From: Adiantum capillus-veneris
Taxonomy: Eukaryota; Streptophyta; Polypodiopsida; Polypodiales; Pteridaceae
Assembly (NCBI GenBank): GCA_014529385.2
Contig: CM043952.1
Span: 60,652,119-60,716,118, forward strand
Length of the DNA stretch: 64,000 nucleotides
Direction of reading: 5' to 3'
Below the pieces are notes generated by a model. It was not told the DNA's origin. It did not search any database and saw only the letters and a program-made list of their open reading frames with translations. This document shows, piece by piece, positions 1-11,192 of this stretch. Within the stretch, counting starts at the first letter, position 1; the number at the start of each line of letters is the position of its first letter. A program made the translations under genes and the position numbers.

Positions 1-1
1 C

Positions 2-1231
2 GAGCAAATGGATGTAAATACGGCATTCCCTCACGGTGACTTAGAGGAGGAAATCTACATGTTTCAACCAAAGGGGTATGAAGTAAAAGGTAAGGAGAAA
101 ATGGTTTGCAGATTAAAGAAGAGCTTGTATGGTTTAAAGCAAGCATCAAGACAATGGTACTTGAAGTTTGATCGATGGATGTTGGATCATGGATTCACAA
201 GATGCAACTCGGATCACTGCGTCTACACGGAGAATTTGGGAGATGGGAAATTCATCATCCTAATGTTGTATGTTGATGACATGTTGATTGCAAGTGCTAA
301 CATGCAGGACATCAAAGACCTAAAAGAGGAGCTGTCCAAATATTTTTCAATGAAAGATTTAGGTGCTGCAAAGAGGATACTTAGTATGAAAATATCAAGG
401 GACAGGACGAAGAAGACAATAAAGCTATCTCAAGAAGATTACATCAAGAAGGTACTAGAAAGGTTTGCAATGCAAAATGCAAAACCGGTTTCTACACCTT
501 TGGCTGGTCATTTTAAACTAACGAAGGATATATGTCCAAAGACACAAGAGGAGATAGCCTATATGTCTAAAGTTCCATATCCTGCAGCGGTAGGTTCTCT
601 AATGTATGCTATGGTCTGGACAAGGCCAGACATTGCACATGCAGTGGGAGTTGTGAGTAGGTTCATGGACAACCCAGGTAAAGAGCATTGGCAAGCTGTG
701 AAGTGGATACTTAGGTATCTAAAAGGGACAACAAAAAATGCTTTGTATTTTGGAGGAACTGATATTTTTTTAGAAGGGTATGCTGATGCAGATATGACAG
801 GTGACAAACATACTCGAAGGAGCACTACATGCTATGTGTTCACGGTTGGAGGCACGGCAGTAAGCTGAGCTTCAAAGCTGCAGAAAGTGGTTTCACTTTC
901 TACCACGGAAGCAGAGTATGTAGAAATGACGGAGGCAAGAAAAGAAATTCTGTGGCTTCACACATTCTTAGAAGAGCTTGGATTCAAACAAGACAATTGT
1001 GTCTTGTACAGTGATAGCCAAAGAGCTATCCAGCTTGCGAAGAACTCAACCTTTCATTCAAGGACAAAGCACATTGAGGTGAGATATCACTTCATACGCA
1101 CTCTTTTGGAAGAGGGACAACTAAAGCTAGGAAAGGTGCATACAAGTGAAAATCCTGCAGACATGTTTACAAAGGTGGTCAACAAGGAGAAGTTGAGCTT
1201 TTGCTCATCTTCAATCGGCATTCAAGGATAA
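2..1231 (+). pseudogene. copia pol: reverse transcriptase (RVT_2) and RNase H, one nonsense codon
   Basis: This is the C-terminal part of a copia polyprotein that copies element RNA into DNA. The RVT_2 hallmark DVNTAFPHG lies at the start, SLYGLKQASRQWY follows, and the catalytic YVDD is at 269-280. The tether motif TRPDIAHAVG and RNase H motifs (STTEAEY, DSQ, TKHIEVRYHFIR) come after it. The frame is open except for one in-frame TGA at 866-868. The sister copy B has TGG (Trp) at that site, so this is a G-to-A nonsense change. Downstream the frame resumes unchanged to a TAA at 1229-1231. The N-terminal gag, protease and integrase lie outside the window. Confidence 0.93.
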
Positions 1232-1280
1232 GAAGCCAGAATGGAAAGCAGTCACAGGTTTGGTTTGGAGATCAGTCTCC

Positions 1281-1291
1281 AAGTGGGAAAT
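1281..1291 (+). promoter_or_regulatory. polypurine tract of copia A
   Basis: The purine-rich stretch AAGTGGGAAAT directly precedes the 3' LTR. It matches the tract seen on the minus strand beside the 3' LTR of copy B (48644-48655). Its expected role is priming of plus-strand DNA synthesis. Confidence 0.8.
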
Positions 1292-2043
1292 TGTTAAGTA
1301 TGGAGCCTGATTTACCCTTGTAATTTTCTGTGGTAAAAGCGCACATTTGTAAGGCCCCCATTATGAGGAGAAGCCATCGTGCGTGAAGGAAAATCACTCA
1401 CCGGAAACCAAAATTTTCACGGACAAGAATTAGGGGCAACTTTAAAGGCCTCGGGGGCGGAGGCCCCCGAGACTTTTTTTCGCCGGAATATTCTTTTTCG
1501 CCGGAATATTATGGCTGGACGGCAGCCGGAAAGTGGTCGGAAAACAACCGGTCGGTTGGCCGGTGGTCGAAAGTCAATGGCCGGTGGCCGGTGGCCGAAT
1601 TCAAAAGCGGACTTGTCTTCTTAAGGGCGGCCACACATGGGCGGATTGGAGGGTCCGATTTGGACTTATTCGCACAAGGGCGGCTACACATGGCTGTCTC
1701 TCATAAGAGAGGGCAGCCCTTTTGGCCTATAAAAGGAGGCCATTTCTACACACATTGCATAGTGTGAAGTTGATGCAACAAGGTGAGTGTGAGGTGGTGA
1801 GAGTGAAGCAAGGCGGGAGCTCCATTAAGGGTATAATCCCTTTGTAAACTACTTCTTGTTTTGAAGTACTAAAGACATTGAGTGGCTGCTTTTCCGTGGA
1901 CGTAGCCCACATTGGGTGAACCACGTATATCGTGTGTACTCTCTCTCTCTCTCTCTACTCTATAATCTCGTGTATATAAATCTATCTCTCTCCATTAAGT
2001 AATCTACTCAATTATCTATTTAGCTACGTCTTATTTCCTAACA
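1292..2043 (+). repeat. 3' LTR of copia A
   Basis: The LTR begins TGTTAAGTATGGAGCC and ends TTATTTCCTAACA, the same termini as both LTRs of copy B. It contains a TATA box at 1728-1735, a GC-rich part built from repeated CCGG-type words at about 1500-1610, and a short CT microsatellite at 1939-1956. The copy B LTRs have an expanded GA/CT tract at the matching place. Confidence 0.93.
1728..1735 (+). promoter_or_regulatory. TATA box in the copia LTR
   Basis: TATAAAAG sits in the LTR in the context CCTATAAAAGGAGG. The same word is conserved in both copy B LTRs on the minus strand. It is the likely core promoter for element RNA. Confidence 0.7.
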
Positions 2044-2660
2044 ATCACCACATCTGGCAAACATTTCTTGGCGTACCGCTTCTGCAATAATTTCTTGGTC
2101 GCCAATTCCACCACCTCAGTATACGTCATGGGCCCATCTATCTCCACTTTATCCTTGACTTCATCATGCAGAAAATGAAAAAACTTGCTCAAATTTAGAA
2201 AATCAGCACTTTGAGTACGAGTTACCTCCATCAGCTCTCGCCAAAGGGCTTCAAATTCCCCATATGAACGCCTAGAAATTCTCATCGAGATTCTACTTTA
2301 GATTGTCCAACTTTCTCTTTACCTCATACATCTGCATCGCTGGCACATACTAACACTGAAAAGCAGCTTCCAAAGCTTCACAATTCAACTTTTCTTTTGC
2401 AAATAACCCATCAAACCACCGCTTTGCACTTCCCCGAACCAATAGTGGGAAAATTTGTATCGAACATTCTTCGCTTGTCAGCTTGTTTTCCAACACAAAT
2501 AAGCCATAATCCGACAACCAGTTTTCCTCGTCTTCCACCCTAGTGAAAGTAGGAAACATGTCCAAGCCATCTTGCACCGTATCTGCTCTTCAAAATTTGC
2601 ATTTCATCTGCTCTAAAATCACAACTTCATCTTCAAACTAGAGTAATCAGGTAGCTCCTT
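2044..2660 (-). pseudogene. Ty3/gypsy gag relict
   Basis: On the minus strand, two open pieces (2577-2350 and 2285-2044) read as a retrotransposon gag domain. Recognisable parts are SDYGLFVLENKLTSEECSIQ, then LLVRGSAKRWFDGL, a short linker, RSYGEFEALWRELMEV and a lysine-rich tail. The two pieces are in different frames and a TAG lies between them. The 3' end is cut off exactly at the LTR end of copia A. A primer-binding site lies just upstream at 2662-2673, so this is the 5' internal end of a gypsy element whose LTR should continue beyond 2674. Confidence 0.75.
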
Positions 2661-2661
2661 T

Positions 2662-2673
2662 GTGGGGGCACCA
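2662..2673 (-). promoter_or_regulatory. primer-binding site of gypsy relict
   Basis: The minus strand reads TGGTGCCCCCACAAAGGAGC here. The TGG plus acceptor-stem complement is typical of a retroelement primer site. Its first 12 bases equal those next to the 5' LTRs of the other two gypsy elements (29580 and 47134). I cannot name the tRNA with certainty. Confidence 0.7.
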
Positions 2674-4850
2674 CAAGATGAATGGGGGGAAAGGGGAACA
2701 CACCTGACACACAAGCAACACGCCTCTCTATAGCCCAAGATAATCACTACACCCCAATCCACTAGAGTTCACCTTCAAATTTCACACAATGGACATCAGA
2801 CCACACCAATCTTGCCCATTTATGACCATGCTGCAGCACACACCTCTCTCTCTTTCCCTCTCACACACAGAGAGACCCCAAGAGGCACACACATCTCAAA
2901 CACCGGCACCGGGGGTGATTGGAACAGAGCAAATAGAATAAGGGGGAAAAGGGGAAGAAACAACAAGAAAATTCGATATGGTTTGCTTCAATTGTGACCA
3001 AGAACATCATCTACAACACCATCAAACCTCAACTACAAAGGCTTCATTGGCATTAACATGACAAGCAACAAAAACTTGGACAACCTTTGGATTCACCTCC
3101 GAGCGGCCCTCTCTCGAGACCGGCAAGAAAAGAGACACACTGTCATCAAGACCCTCTTTGGCTCCGAATTGTTTCTCTAGAGCTCCCTCCGAGCTTCTCC
3201 TTCTCCAAAACCGCCTTCTTAAACTCTCTCTTGTGCTTCGAGCACTTTCCTCCTTGAAAAACCCTTCCTCGACCTTCTTCCTCTTCCCAAACGAGAGCTC
3301 CCCCAAAGATGCAAAAAACTTCTCTCAAAATCAGTAAAAGAGTTGCCCTTTTGGGTGTGTGAGGACCCCCAATTTAGCCCAACACTTTTTCTATTCTCGG
3401 CACCCCCTGCATGGTATGCCCCTCTTTGCTATTTATGGTATGTTTGGAGACCAAGTCATGTGGGAGGCCCCTTCTCGTTGTCACTGCGGCGTGACAAGGG
3501 GCAGGACCCCCCTCTTTCTCTCAATAAAAGGGCTGGCCTTATGGCCGCGGGTATACACGTAGACAGACATGCCACATTAGAATTGTTAGGCACCATCGTT
3601 GGACAACATGCAACAGTCAATGTAGTTGGCGTCCGCCAGTAGCGCCTTCTACCCCAGAAGCACCGCCAAAAACAGTGCCTGCATGGCAGGACTCCATCTC
3701 TAGGCCACTAGGGAGCTCCCTCCAACCTCGTTACTCAATGGGGGTTCTCCTTGCTGCATTTATACTACATGTTCCAGCTCTAGGCACCCGCATGTGGGTT
3801 TAATGTGATTTTCCACGTGGCAATCCCTGGGCGCCTCCCACCATTGGCCTCCAAAATCTCCTCCAAAACCCATAAAAAATACCAAATAGCTATTAGCTAT
3901 TTGCTCCACTTTCTTCTCCCGCTATTGATTGCTCAAAGCTTTGATGATCGAGGCGTTGAAACCCACCAAAAGCTATTGTCTAGGAATTCAACTCCACCTC
4001 TTTGCTCAGCAATCCCATGGTTCAATGACCTCAAACAATGCGCATCAAGATTCACAAAAAACTAGATACCACCCACTGACAACTGGCACCAGCTTCAAAC
4101 CATTCTCACATGCCATCCATGCCTCTGTTTGATGCACTGTAACTTTTGGCTAGCTCTATACATCTCCCACCACCTCTGTACTCCTTGTAGTACTCCAAAA
4201 ATTTCCAAATGGCACACCGATTGAGGCGGTCAAACCGGCTTAGAACCGACCCCCTGCCAAACTTTATGTGGCAATAACTTGGCATCTGTAACTCCAAATG
4301 ACAATTTTAAAATATCGACATGCTCCACATGATGAGAAATTTAGGCCCATGCATTCACTTCACGTATGATGCTCCATCTAGAACTGCCCAATCTGTACGG
4401 ATCTGCAAACACTCCCAACTTCAAACCCAAATAACTTGCACACCGTGGCTCTGTTTGACAAGCCCTCTCGATCTTCTCCTTCAACACTTCAAGCTCTACA
4501 TATCCAAGCCAAAAAGGAACACTTTGAACTCCCTTCACATGCCACCCTATCAGGCCCTATATCTGCAGCCCACCTAGTCTAGAAAACCACATAAATCATA
4601 CATCTCCGTTGCCACTTGCCTACTCAGGATCTTCCTACCTGCTCTAGCCCTCTGACAAGCATCTGTCAACATACATATCACTACTTATGACCTCTACTAG
4701 GGTCGACACACTTTGGCTGCACCAATGTTGTAATGCTCTGAAAAATCTTTGCACTAATCACATAGTCGCTCGATGCAGAAAGCTATTGCATAGGTGTTAG
4801 TGACTGTAGAGTATGGGTAGGCAGATTTTGGGTTGTAGATCTTGGGGTCC
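2674..4850. other. presumed gypsy LTR and unassigned AT-rich sequence
   Basis: The stretch right of the primer-binding site should hold the 5' LTR of the minus-strand gypsy relict. I could not find a second LTR copy to set its outer edge. Short CT and CA runs are present near 2840-2880. Small open frames on both strands here have no recognisable domain. No RNA gene or promoter is evident. Confidence 0.4.
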
Positions 4851-4914
4851 CTCCATGGGCATATGGCATGCTCCATTGAGTCTTTAATGTTGGTTGCTCG
4901 CTTCTCAATGCCCA

Positions 4915-5745
4915 CTCACAATGCTAATCCCCAAGCAATGACACCGACACAAGGCACACCATCGTTTGTGATATTAGTCATGATGTTCCATGGGTGCAAG
5001 TCACAATGTAAAATTCCTCTGCTGTGTGCATGTGCCATGGTCTTCACTAGCACATCCATAAACTAAGGCGCCCAATCAAGCCTATGCTTGCACATCTCCA
5101 TCTCTTGCTTTATAGGAGGGCATCTAGGATCGTCCTTTTGAGCTGCCATATGTTGGAAAATCTTCCCTTAGGTGGTGGAACACACTCTAACATGTTGCCC
5201 AGATCCATTTTATTAAAGTGAGGAAAGATGAGGAGCCATGGCTCTTTGTGTTTTTGTACAATGTACCTTACGATGCCCCTATGAAACAACTGCACACTTT
5301 CCTCTAGAGCAAAAGATTGGTGCCATTCTGCTTCATCTCCTTTGAAATCCTTCACCACATATTGCACTTTGGCAACCAAGTGACTCCTCCAATAGTGCAC
5401 TCTGACACAACCATGCTACTTCCTTTGTCAAGATTTCTACCACACTTGATAACCTCGGATATGAGGTAAACATCAATGGTGCAGTGGGACATAAAGCGGG
5501 TGTGCACTAAATGCTTGCTGCCCCATCTTATGCATCAGCCCTTCACACTACTGTATCTTGAGAGGAGGCTACAAAAAAGAAGATGGCTCTTTCCTTGTGA
5601 CTGTGGACATCTTGGACATCAATATTGCATGCTCTTTTAGATTTTGATCTCTCTGCACACCATACATTAGTTTAGTGATGTGGCTTGCTGGCTCCACATC
5701 TATTAGTGCATCGATGCCCAAGTCTCTTAAGCATTGTGTCATATA
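4915..5745 (-). pseudogene. protein-kinase-like relict, copy 1
   Basis: Reading the minus strand from about 5745, several frames give a broken protein-kinase fold. A segment VVKDFKGDE resembles the VAIK region. LEESVQLFHRGIVRYI matches the C-helix Glu and following strand. About 4983-5009 encodes HCDLHPWNIM, the catalytic-loop HxDLxxxN. A residual VGVIAWG sits where the DFG region would be. The same features, in the same spacing, occur in the relict at 36.9-37.9 kb (LEEATTTTVQHHG, HNDLHTRNI, VGIADWG), so the two are homologous. At least two frame changes and several stops make it non-functional. I cannot assign it to a named kinase family. Confidence 0.6.
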
Positions 5746-5903
5746 TATAGTCCACTACACTATCAACCTACAAATAGCCTTCACATTGTAAGCAGAGAAG
5801 TGTGTCCAAACTACTTCAATTATGCTCTCAAAGAACCCCTCTCTGCATGTCTCACTCTCTAATGTAGAGCTGATCTCCTTCGTGCTCATTTGTTTCCATA
5901 GGT

Positions 5904-6140
5904 TCCAATAGTAGAGTTGATGCTGAGAGCAACACTGAACTAGCCTAAAAGTTAGGGCATTCTTCAATGGGACTAACGACCAATAGTAGAGCTAATGTTG
6001 AGAGAAACACTGAACTAACAAAAAAAAAACAGGGCATCACTCAATGAGACTAACGAACAACTCCAACCCAATAGTAGAGCAGATGCTGAAAGCAACACTG
6101 AACTAACCTAAAAAGTAGGGAATCATTCAATGAAACTAAG
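5904..6140. repeat. imperfect tandem repeat, about 76-88 bp x 3
   Basis: Three diverged units start with CCAATAGTAGAG at about 5904, 5980 and 6068. Each contains AACACTGAACTA and a CAATG(A/G)GACTAACG tail. No coding potential is evident. Confidence 0.7.
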
Positions 6141-6280
6141 TACTATGATTATGTTTCTACCATCAATTAAGTTCACCCTCTATGCTCTCAAAGTAGTCTC
6201 ACAAAAATGTTCTCTCTAATTCTCTTAATTCCGCTATTCTCAAAGTTTAGAGGCCATTTTCATTACATTGGTATTAGAGC
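6135..6280 (+). repeat. copia-type LTR 3' fragment with tRNA-Met primer site
   Basis: About 134 bp ending CATTACA at 6268 is repeated at 24361-24495 and is followed here by TGGTATTAGAGC (6269-6280). That word is one base from the TGGTATCAGAGC primer site complementary to plant initiator tRNA-Met. This therefore looks like the end of a 5' LTR of a different copia family. No gag or pol follows. Confidence 0.6.
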
Positions 6281-7036
6281 ATATGGTTTCTCTTTTCTTG
6301 CTTTAGAATAGAGGTCCTTAAGTAGCCTATTAATGGTTGATTTTTTTATTTATATTAGGGTAAGTGGGATTGGGATCTATTATCGGTTTTGTTGAGCCCA
6401 CTATGTGGGATATGGTGAACACCTTAAGAGATTTTGTCTTAATAATGGAGTCATTTTAGACTTGCCTATACCTTTACCATTATTGAGCCATAAGAAGTCT
6501 AAAAGGAGCTATCCCTCGGCAATTCTGCAATATTAGACCCACTCCATTACTCTCTATAATTAACCAATTCGAGTGGTGGGTGTAGATGCTTAAGTGCTGA
6601 TTTTCATTCTCCCTGCCTTGCACCCATGTGTACCATATGCTATGCTTCGCGCATGTATGTAGGGACTATGGCTATTGTGTTTCACTAGATTGAAACATGT
6701 CTGTTCCCCCTAGAGCTAAGCATATGATTGGTCTGAAGGTGAAGAGTGAGATGAAAGAATCAAGTGCAGGTAGTCACTGTGTCACTACTATTGTAGGCCC
6801 ACTTTCCATTGGTAGTTTAAACTCTTGAATTTAATGAAATCATTTGCAGGTACAGACATTGCAGCAGAGACCTGTATACAAGAATCATTGAGGACAAAAA
6901 CAGAGAGAGTATCTACGCAGGCCACTGGTAGGTACCAAAATCAGTATTTATGTGTGTATTTTGGGATACTCCAAGTGAGACTTTGTAAATAGCTTGCTTT
7001 GTAGAACAATCATCGCATGCTTGCTCCAACAAGACG
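6281..7036. other. no gene recognised
   Basis: Mixed AT-rich DNA downstream of the copia-type primer site. It may be leader sequence of that lost element or 5' flank of the FCP1-like gene. I see no conserved domain and no clear promoter element. Confidence 0.4.
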
Positions 7037-7072
7037 ATGCATTCCACAAGGAAGAATGGCCTGATTACCCCA

Positions 7073-7144
7073 GGGATGTAGCCAGGCCTTGAAGCGGAGT
7101 CTACCCGCGGGATGCAGCCAGCCCTTGAAGCGGAGTCTGCCATA
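7073..7144 (+). repeat. 36-bp in-frame tandem duplication
   Basis: GGGATG(T/C)AGCCAG(G/C)CCTTGAAGCGGAGTCT appears twice, 36 bp apart, in frame in the FCP1-like gene. The first unit carries TAG where the second has CAG, so the duplication exposes a C-to-T nonsense change directly. Confidence 0.85.
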
Positions 7145-7741
7145 GGGGATGCAGTACGTGGAGTAGTTGAAGACATCTTGATGGCAAAGTCTTCTGCAGT
7201 CAAATCACCTAGGCAACAACTAACTCCAAGAAGGCTGTTGCGTTCTCCATTGAGTGCCAAAGCATCACCAAGTGTGGACACTAGAGATGATGCATCAGAT
7301 GAGGCAGTTGCAGATGCGGTGAAAGCAACACCCCCTCCAACGGGGAAGAAGCCAACACCAAAGCGCAAGAAATCGACTCCCAAGAAATTAGGTGGAAGTC
7401 CCACAATGGATATAACTCTTGATTCATTTAGGAAGAGAAAGAAACCAAATGCAAAGCAATGAGTGTGTTTTTTTTGTAACTTCATGCAATTAGAAGATGT
7501 CTTTAGAAGGCATGTGCAATCCATTGCACCCCTATTGTATCCATGCTCATTGATGAATCAAGTGTTGGAATTTGTTAGTGACATGTCTCTTAATTCTTTG
7601 CATCGAGTAGTTGCAAACTATTTGATTTATTTTCTGTACATGTTTAGTAATATGTTTCTACTTTCTCTTGTCGTAGATAATCAAGAAGCTGAAAAAAGAG
7701 GAACTTGCATGAGACGCACTGGCTCTTCAGGGTTTCTAGAT

Positions 7742-7962
7742 GAGGGGTCTGTAGGTTCACTGACTCAATCTTATCCTGTGAAGAATCCAAGAAGGGGTGC
7801 TACAGCTTCCAGGGGGGTTACAAGCAAAAAAAAAGTGTCTTTTGATACAATTGAGGGGTCTGTATGTTCACTGGCTCAATCTTATCCTGTGAAGAATCCA
7901 AGAGGGGGTGCTACAGCTTCCAGGGGGGTTATAGGAAAAAAACAAAGAGTCTTTTGATACAG
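7742..7962 (+). repeat. 111-bp in-frame tandem duplication
   Basis: Two units start GAGGGGTCTGTA at 7742 and 7853 and encode a 37-residue repeat (SYPVKNPR, GATASRGV). The second unit has an indel near its A-rich 3' end that shifts the reading frame. Confidence 0.85.
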
Positions 7963-8094
7963 TTAATCCCTGCACACCTACTAGTACTGCTGAATTTGTT
8001 CCAAATGTGCCTAGTGCAGTTGATGTGCAGGTTGTGCATGATGATGTGCATACAGATGTTGACCGTGCTAAACTTGAAAAGGACCCCCACCATA

Positions 8095-8820
8095 GTTGAA
8101 TCTGGCACATATGCCATTGATGATGCTATGGTAGTTGATGCCTGCACAGATGCCATTGCTGATGCTACGCTAGTTGAGGCCTGCACAAATGACATTATGG
8201 ATGCTATGGAAGTTGATGCTCGCACAGATTCTGCTGCTGATGGCAATGTTAATGATGGTGGAACAGAAAGTATTGTTCATGCTATTATAGATTCCCTTCT
8301 TGATGCAGTTGTGGCTATGGGTACAGATGCCACTGTTGAATCTGGCACAAATGCCATTGATGATGCTACCACAGTTGATGCCTGCACAGATGCCATTGTT
8401 GATGCTACGGTAGTTGATGCCTGCACAAATGACATTGTGGATGCTATGGAAGTTGATGCTCGCACAGATGCTACTGCTGATGGCAATGTTAATGATGGTG
8501 GAACAGAAAGTATTGTTCATGCTGTCATAGATGCCCTTCTTGATGCAGTTGTGGCTATGGGTACAAATGCCACTGTTGAATCTGGCACAGATGCAATTGA
8601 TGATGCTACCACAGTTGATGCCTGCATAGATGCCATTGCTGATGCTACGGTAGTTGATGCCTGCACAAATGACATTGTGGATGCTATGGAAGTTGATGCT
8701 AGCACAAATGCTGCTACTGATGGCAATGTTAATGATGGTGGAACAGAAAGTATTGTTCATTCTATCATGGATGCCCTTCTTGATGCAGTTGTGCCTACGG
8801 GTACAGATGCCACTGTTGAG
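8095..8820 (+). repeat. 240-bp coding tandem repeat, three copies
   Basis: Units start with GTTGAATCTGGCAC at 8095, 8335 and 8575, and a fourth boundary word follows at 8815. The period is exactly 240 bp, or 80 codons. Each unit holds shorter Asp-Ala modules (VDACTDAI, VDACTNDIVDAMEVDA) and NVNDGGTESIVH. The units differ by only a few substitutions and keep the frame. The predicted product is strongly acidic and low in complexity. Confidence 0.92.
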
Positions 8821-10408
8821 GATACCAGAGGCATGGGTGAGGAGGTCCTCATTGAGAGAGAAGCTAGAACACGTGAGGCAATGGGTGCAAGTGATGTCAC
8901 AGCTTAAGCCCAGATGGTCTATCCAAGTGATGCAGCTGATGACATTGTTGATGCAGAGGAGGCAAAGGGTACAGATGCCCTTGTTGAAGATATGGGAGGC
9001 TTGGGTGAGGAGGACCTCACTAAGAGAGTACCTGGAATAGGCTCAGCAGTGGGTAACGGTGATGTCGCGGCTTCTGCCGACACAGCTGAGGCATACGACA
9101 GAGCAATTCAATCGGGAGAGGCAATGTGAGAAGTTCTCGTGGCTGCTACGGACATGAAAGAGGCAAATACACATAATACAATTGAGGCATGTATAGAGAA
9201 AAACAATGAGGCAGGGAAAGGCGCAGAGGTGTCCACTGATAGAGCAGCTCAATCGAGAGAGGCAATGGGAGAACATTTCATGGCTGCTGTGGACACGAAA
9301 GAGGCAGTTGCACATGATACAACTGAGTCTTGTACAGATCCCACTGTTGGGAATACCAAAGGTAAAAGTCCAGAGGTCCCTATGGGTCGAGCGGCTGCTA
9401 CAGATACAGATGAGGCAGGTACAAAGAATGCTGATAAAGAGGCCAAAAATGGACATGAATATGAGAGGCAAGTCTTGTGGTAATGCCAGTACAGATTGTT
9501 GCACTGCCTCCTGCGTCTTTTGAGGACAAGAAGAGAAGGGTCAATTTATGCATCATACTCGATGTGAATGGGCTTCTCATAAGGAGGTATAAGGTCTCCT
9601 TCTACAAAGGAATAGCGAGAAGCAGTATTCCTGATTGGGCAAGATCAAGGTATCAGGTAGTCACTGTGCCAAATGCTACAAGAAAGATGCAATTTGAATA
9701 TGTAGTCAGGCCCAATGCATCAATCTTTTTGCATGCACTGCTACAAAGAGCACAAGTTGCACTATGGAGCTGCATGACCCAGGACAATCTAGCACTTGCT
9801 TTGAGTGCATGCTTTCCTAGGCTGAACAAACAAGATTTCCTCGATATTATCGGTCAAGAGGGGTGTAGAGAGGCGAGCTTCAATCTAAATGAAGTTCCTG
9901 GGATCCCTCCATGCAGAGATAACGCAAAGCCCATATTTTTCAAGTGTTTGAAAGACTTTTGGAAGCACCATCCTAAGTTCAACTCTGATAATACATTGGT
10001 GGTGGATGACACACTCTACAAGTGTCTGCTCAACCCTCCCGGGACTTGTGTCTATCCTACTTCATTTGAACCAGCAGATATTTGTCAGTCCCCAATTTAC
10101 CTGGTTAGCACATTGTTCCCTTGGTTAGTCAAGTGGACAGTCTCACCCAGCCCTAATGCTTATGCAAAGATGAACCAGTTTGAAAATCCTTCGGACAGTG
10201 TGTCTGCTCGTGTCATCAGCCACTATAGAAGTCAACGAGAAGTATGTAAGGAAGGTTGATTGTGGTTATGGAATCATGTATACAACATTTTGTGCACTGA
10301 ATGTACTTGCGATTACTATACAAAAAATTGACATGTTCAAAGTTCTCTAAACTTAATGATTGAATGATGTAATTTTATTTTGGTGATATGATGTAATTTT
10401 ATTTTGCT

Positions 10409-11010
10409 GATATGATGTTGTCATAATCTGATAGAGTCCTACTACATGGCACACATAATAGCATAGACAGGACCATCGGGCTATTATTACACATAGTTAT
10501 GCTATATAGCACTCATACTGCAAGAAATACTATGACATAATAGCATAGATAGGGAGATTGGCCTCTTATTACACACACTTACGCTATATGGCACACATAG
10601 TGCTCTCAATATGTAATATAGCTCTTTCACATACCACACATCATATCATAGACAGGAACATTGTGCTATGTGATACACATACTTTTACTGTATAGCACAC
10701 ATGTTGCTATCTTACTACAATAGAGTCCTTTTATAGCATAGATAGGGACATTGGGCTATTATTACACACACTTGTACAATATAGCACACATAATAGCCTA
10801 GGTAGAGACAATGGACTATCTTGACACATTACTTGGCTACATATCACATATAGTAGCATGTACACAACTCCATAACACCCAATGGGTATTTATTCATAAG
10901 AGTGAGATGATTGTAAGAATGAGACATGTTTACTTGAAATTCATCAAGAAAGTGAATGGGATGCTCTTGATAATGTTTTCTTCCCAATCGTTTTCGACAA
11001 ATATCTTGGC
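10409..11010 (+). repeat. AT-rich repeat block, copy 1 of a 600-bp direct duplication
   Basis: This block is built of short degenerate modules (GCACACATAATAGCATAGACAGG, CTATTATTACACACAC). It matches 16297-16915 over nearly its whole length, with small indels. In both places it lies directly beyond the left (3') end of a minus-strand transposase-like segment. Similar modules fill 13110-13520. Confidence 0.85.
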
Positions 11011-11192
11011 TAAATTTTTTCAAGGTGAAACATGTTCACAATAGTAACCTCATTATCTGAAATGTGTGTGATTCTATGCTATGTGCTCTGTGTGGTTGTG
11101 TGCTATGTGATACATAGCACAATGGACATGTGTAAGGAGGTACTGAATGGTGAAGGCCATATAGAACATAATATAAGCCTATTAAATAGGTA

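Larger units (their letters stand above)
1..2043 (+). mobile_element. Ty1/copia LTR retrotransposon, 3' part (copy A)
   Basis: The window opens inside a copia element. Visible in order are the reverse transcriptase, RNase H, a purine-rich tract and a 3' LTR. The 5' half lies outside the window. The coding part and LTR are very similar to the full element on the minus strand at 47924-53462, so both belong to one family. The LTR has TG...CA ends. It abuts a gypsy gag fragment at 2044, which suggests insertion into that older element. Confidence 0.95.
7037..10259 (+). pseudogene. FCP1/NIF-type HAD phosphatase-like gene with Asp/Ala repeat region
   Basis: This is a composite gene on the plus strand. 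An ATG at 7037 opens a basic, Lys/Pro-rich N-terminus (PTPKRKKSTPKK) to about 7462. The frame breaks at 7463-7676, where a possible intron ends TTGTCGTAG at about 7676. A 37-residue tandem duplication follows (7742-7962), then a long Asp/Ala/Thr-rich repeat region to about 9480. The C-terminus (9477-10259) is the phosphatase-like domain. HAD motif I is LDVNGLL at about 9558-9578. VVRPNASIFL and ALWSCMTQDNL follow, then motif III TLVVDDTLYKCLLNPPGT near 9990-10043. FCP1/NIF proteins normally dephosphorylate Ser/Thr of proteins such as RNA polymerase II. Breaks include TAG at 7079 (a neighbouring repeat has CAG), TAA at 8905, TGA at 9127 and frame changes near 7960, 8094 and 9480. Some breaks could be introns. 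Confidence 0.7.

Noticed and set aside
1500-1620. GC-rich GGCCGGTGG repeats as a regulatory array
   Set aside because: They are part of the copia LTR, present in all three LTR copies, and vary by simple duplication. No independent element is implied.
6913-7524. 203-codon minus-strand frame
   Set aside because: Antisense of the basic N-terminal exon of the FCP1-like gene. No domain, and the plus strand shows clear coding features and repeats.
8170-8760. 196-codon minus-strand frame with Ile/Cys-rich repeats
   Set aside because: It is the antisense shadow of the 240-bp Asp/Ala repeat on the plus strand. Its period and edges are exactly those of the repeat.
10811-11044. Short frame MDYLDTLLGYISHIV..., also found at 16693
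   Set aside because: Conserved only because the 600-bp repeat block is duplicated. Beyond the shared repeat the two frames differ, and no domain is seen.
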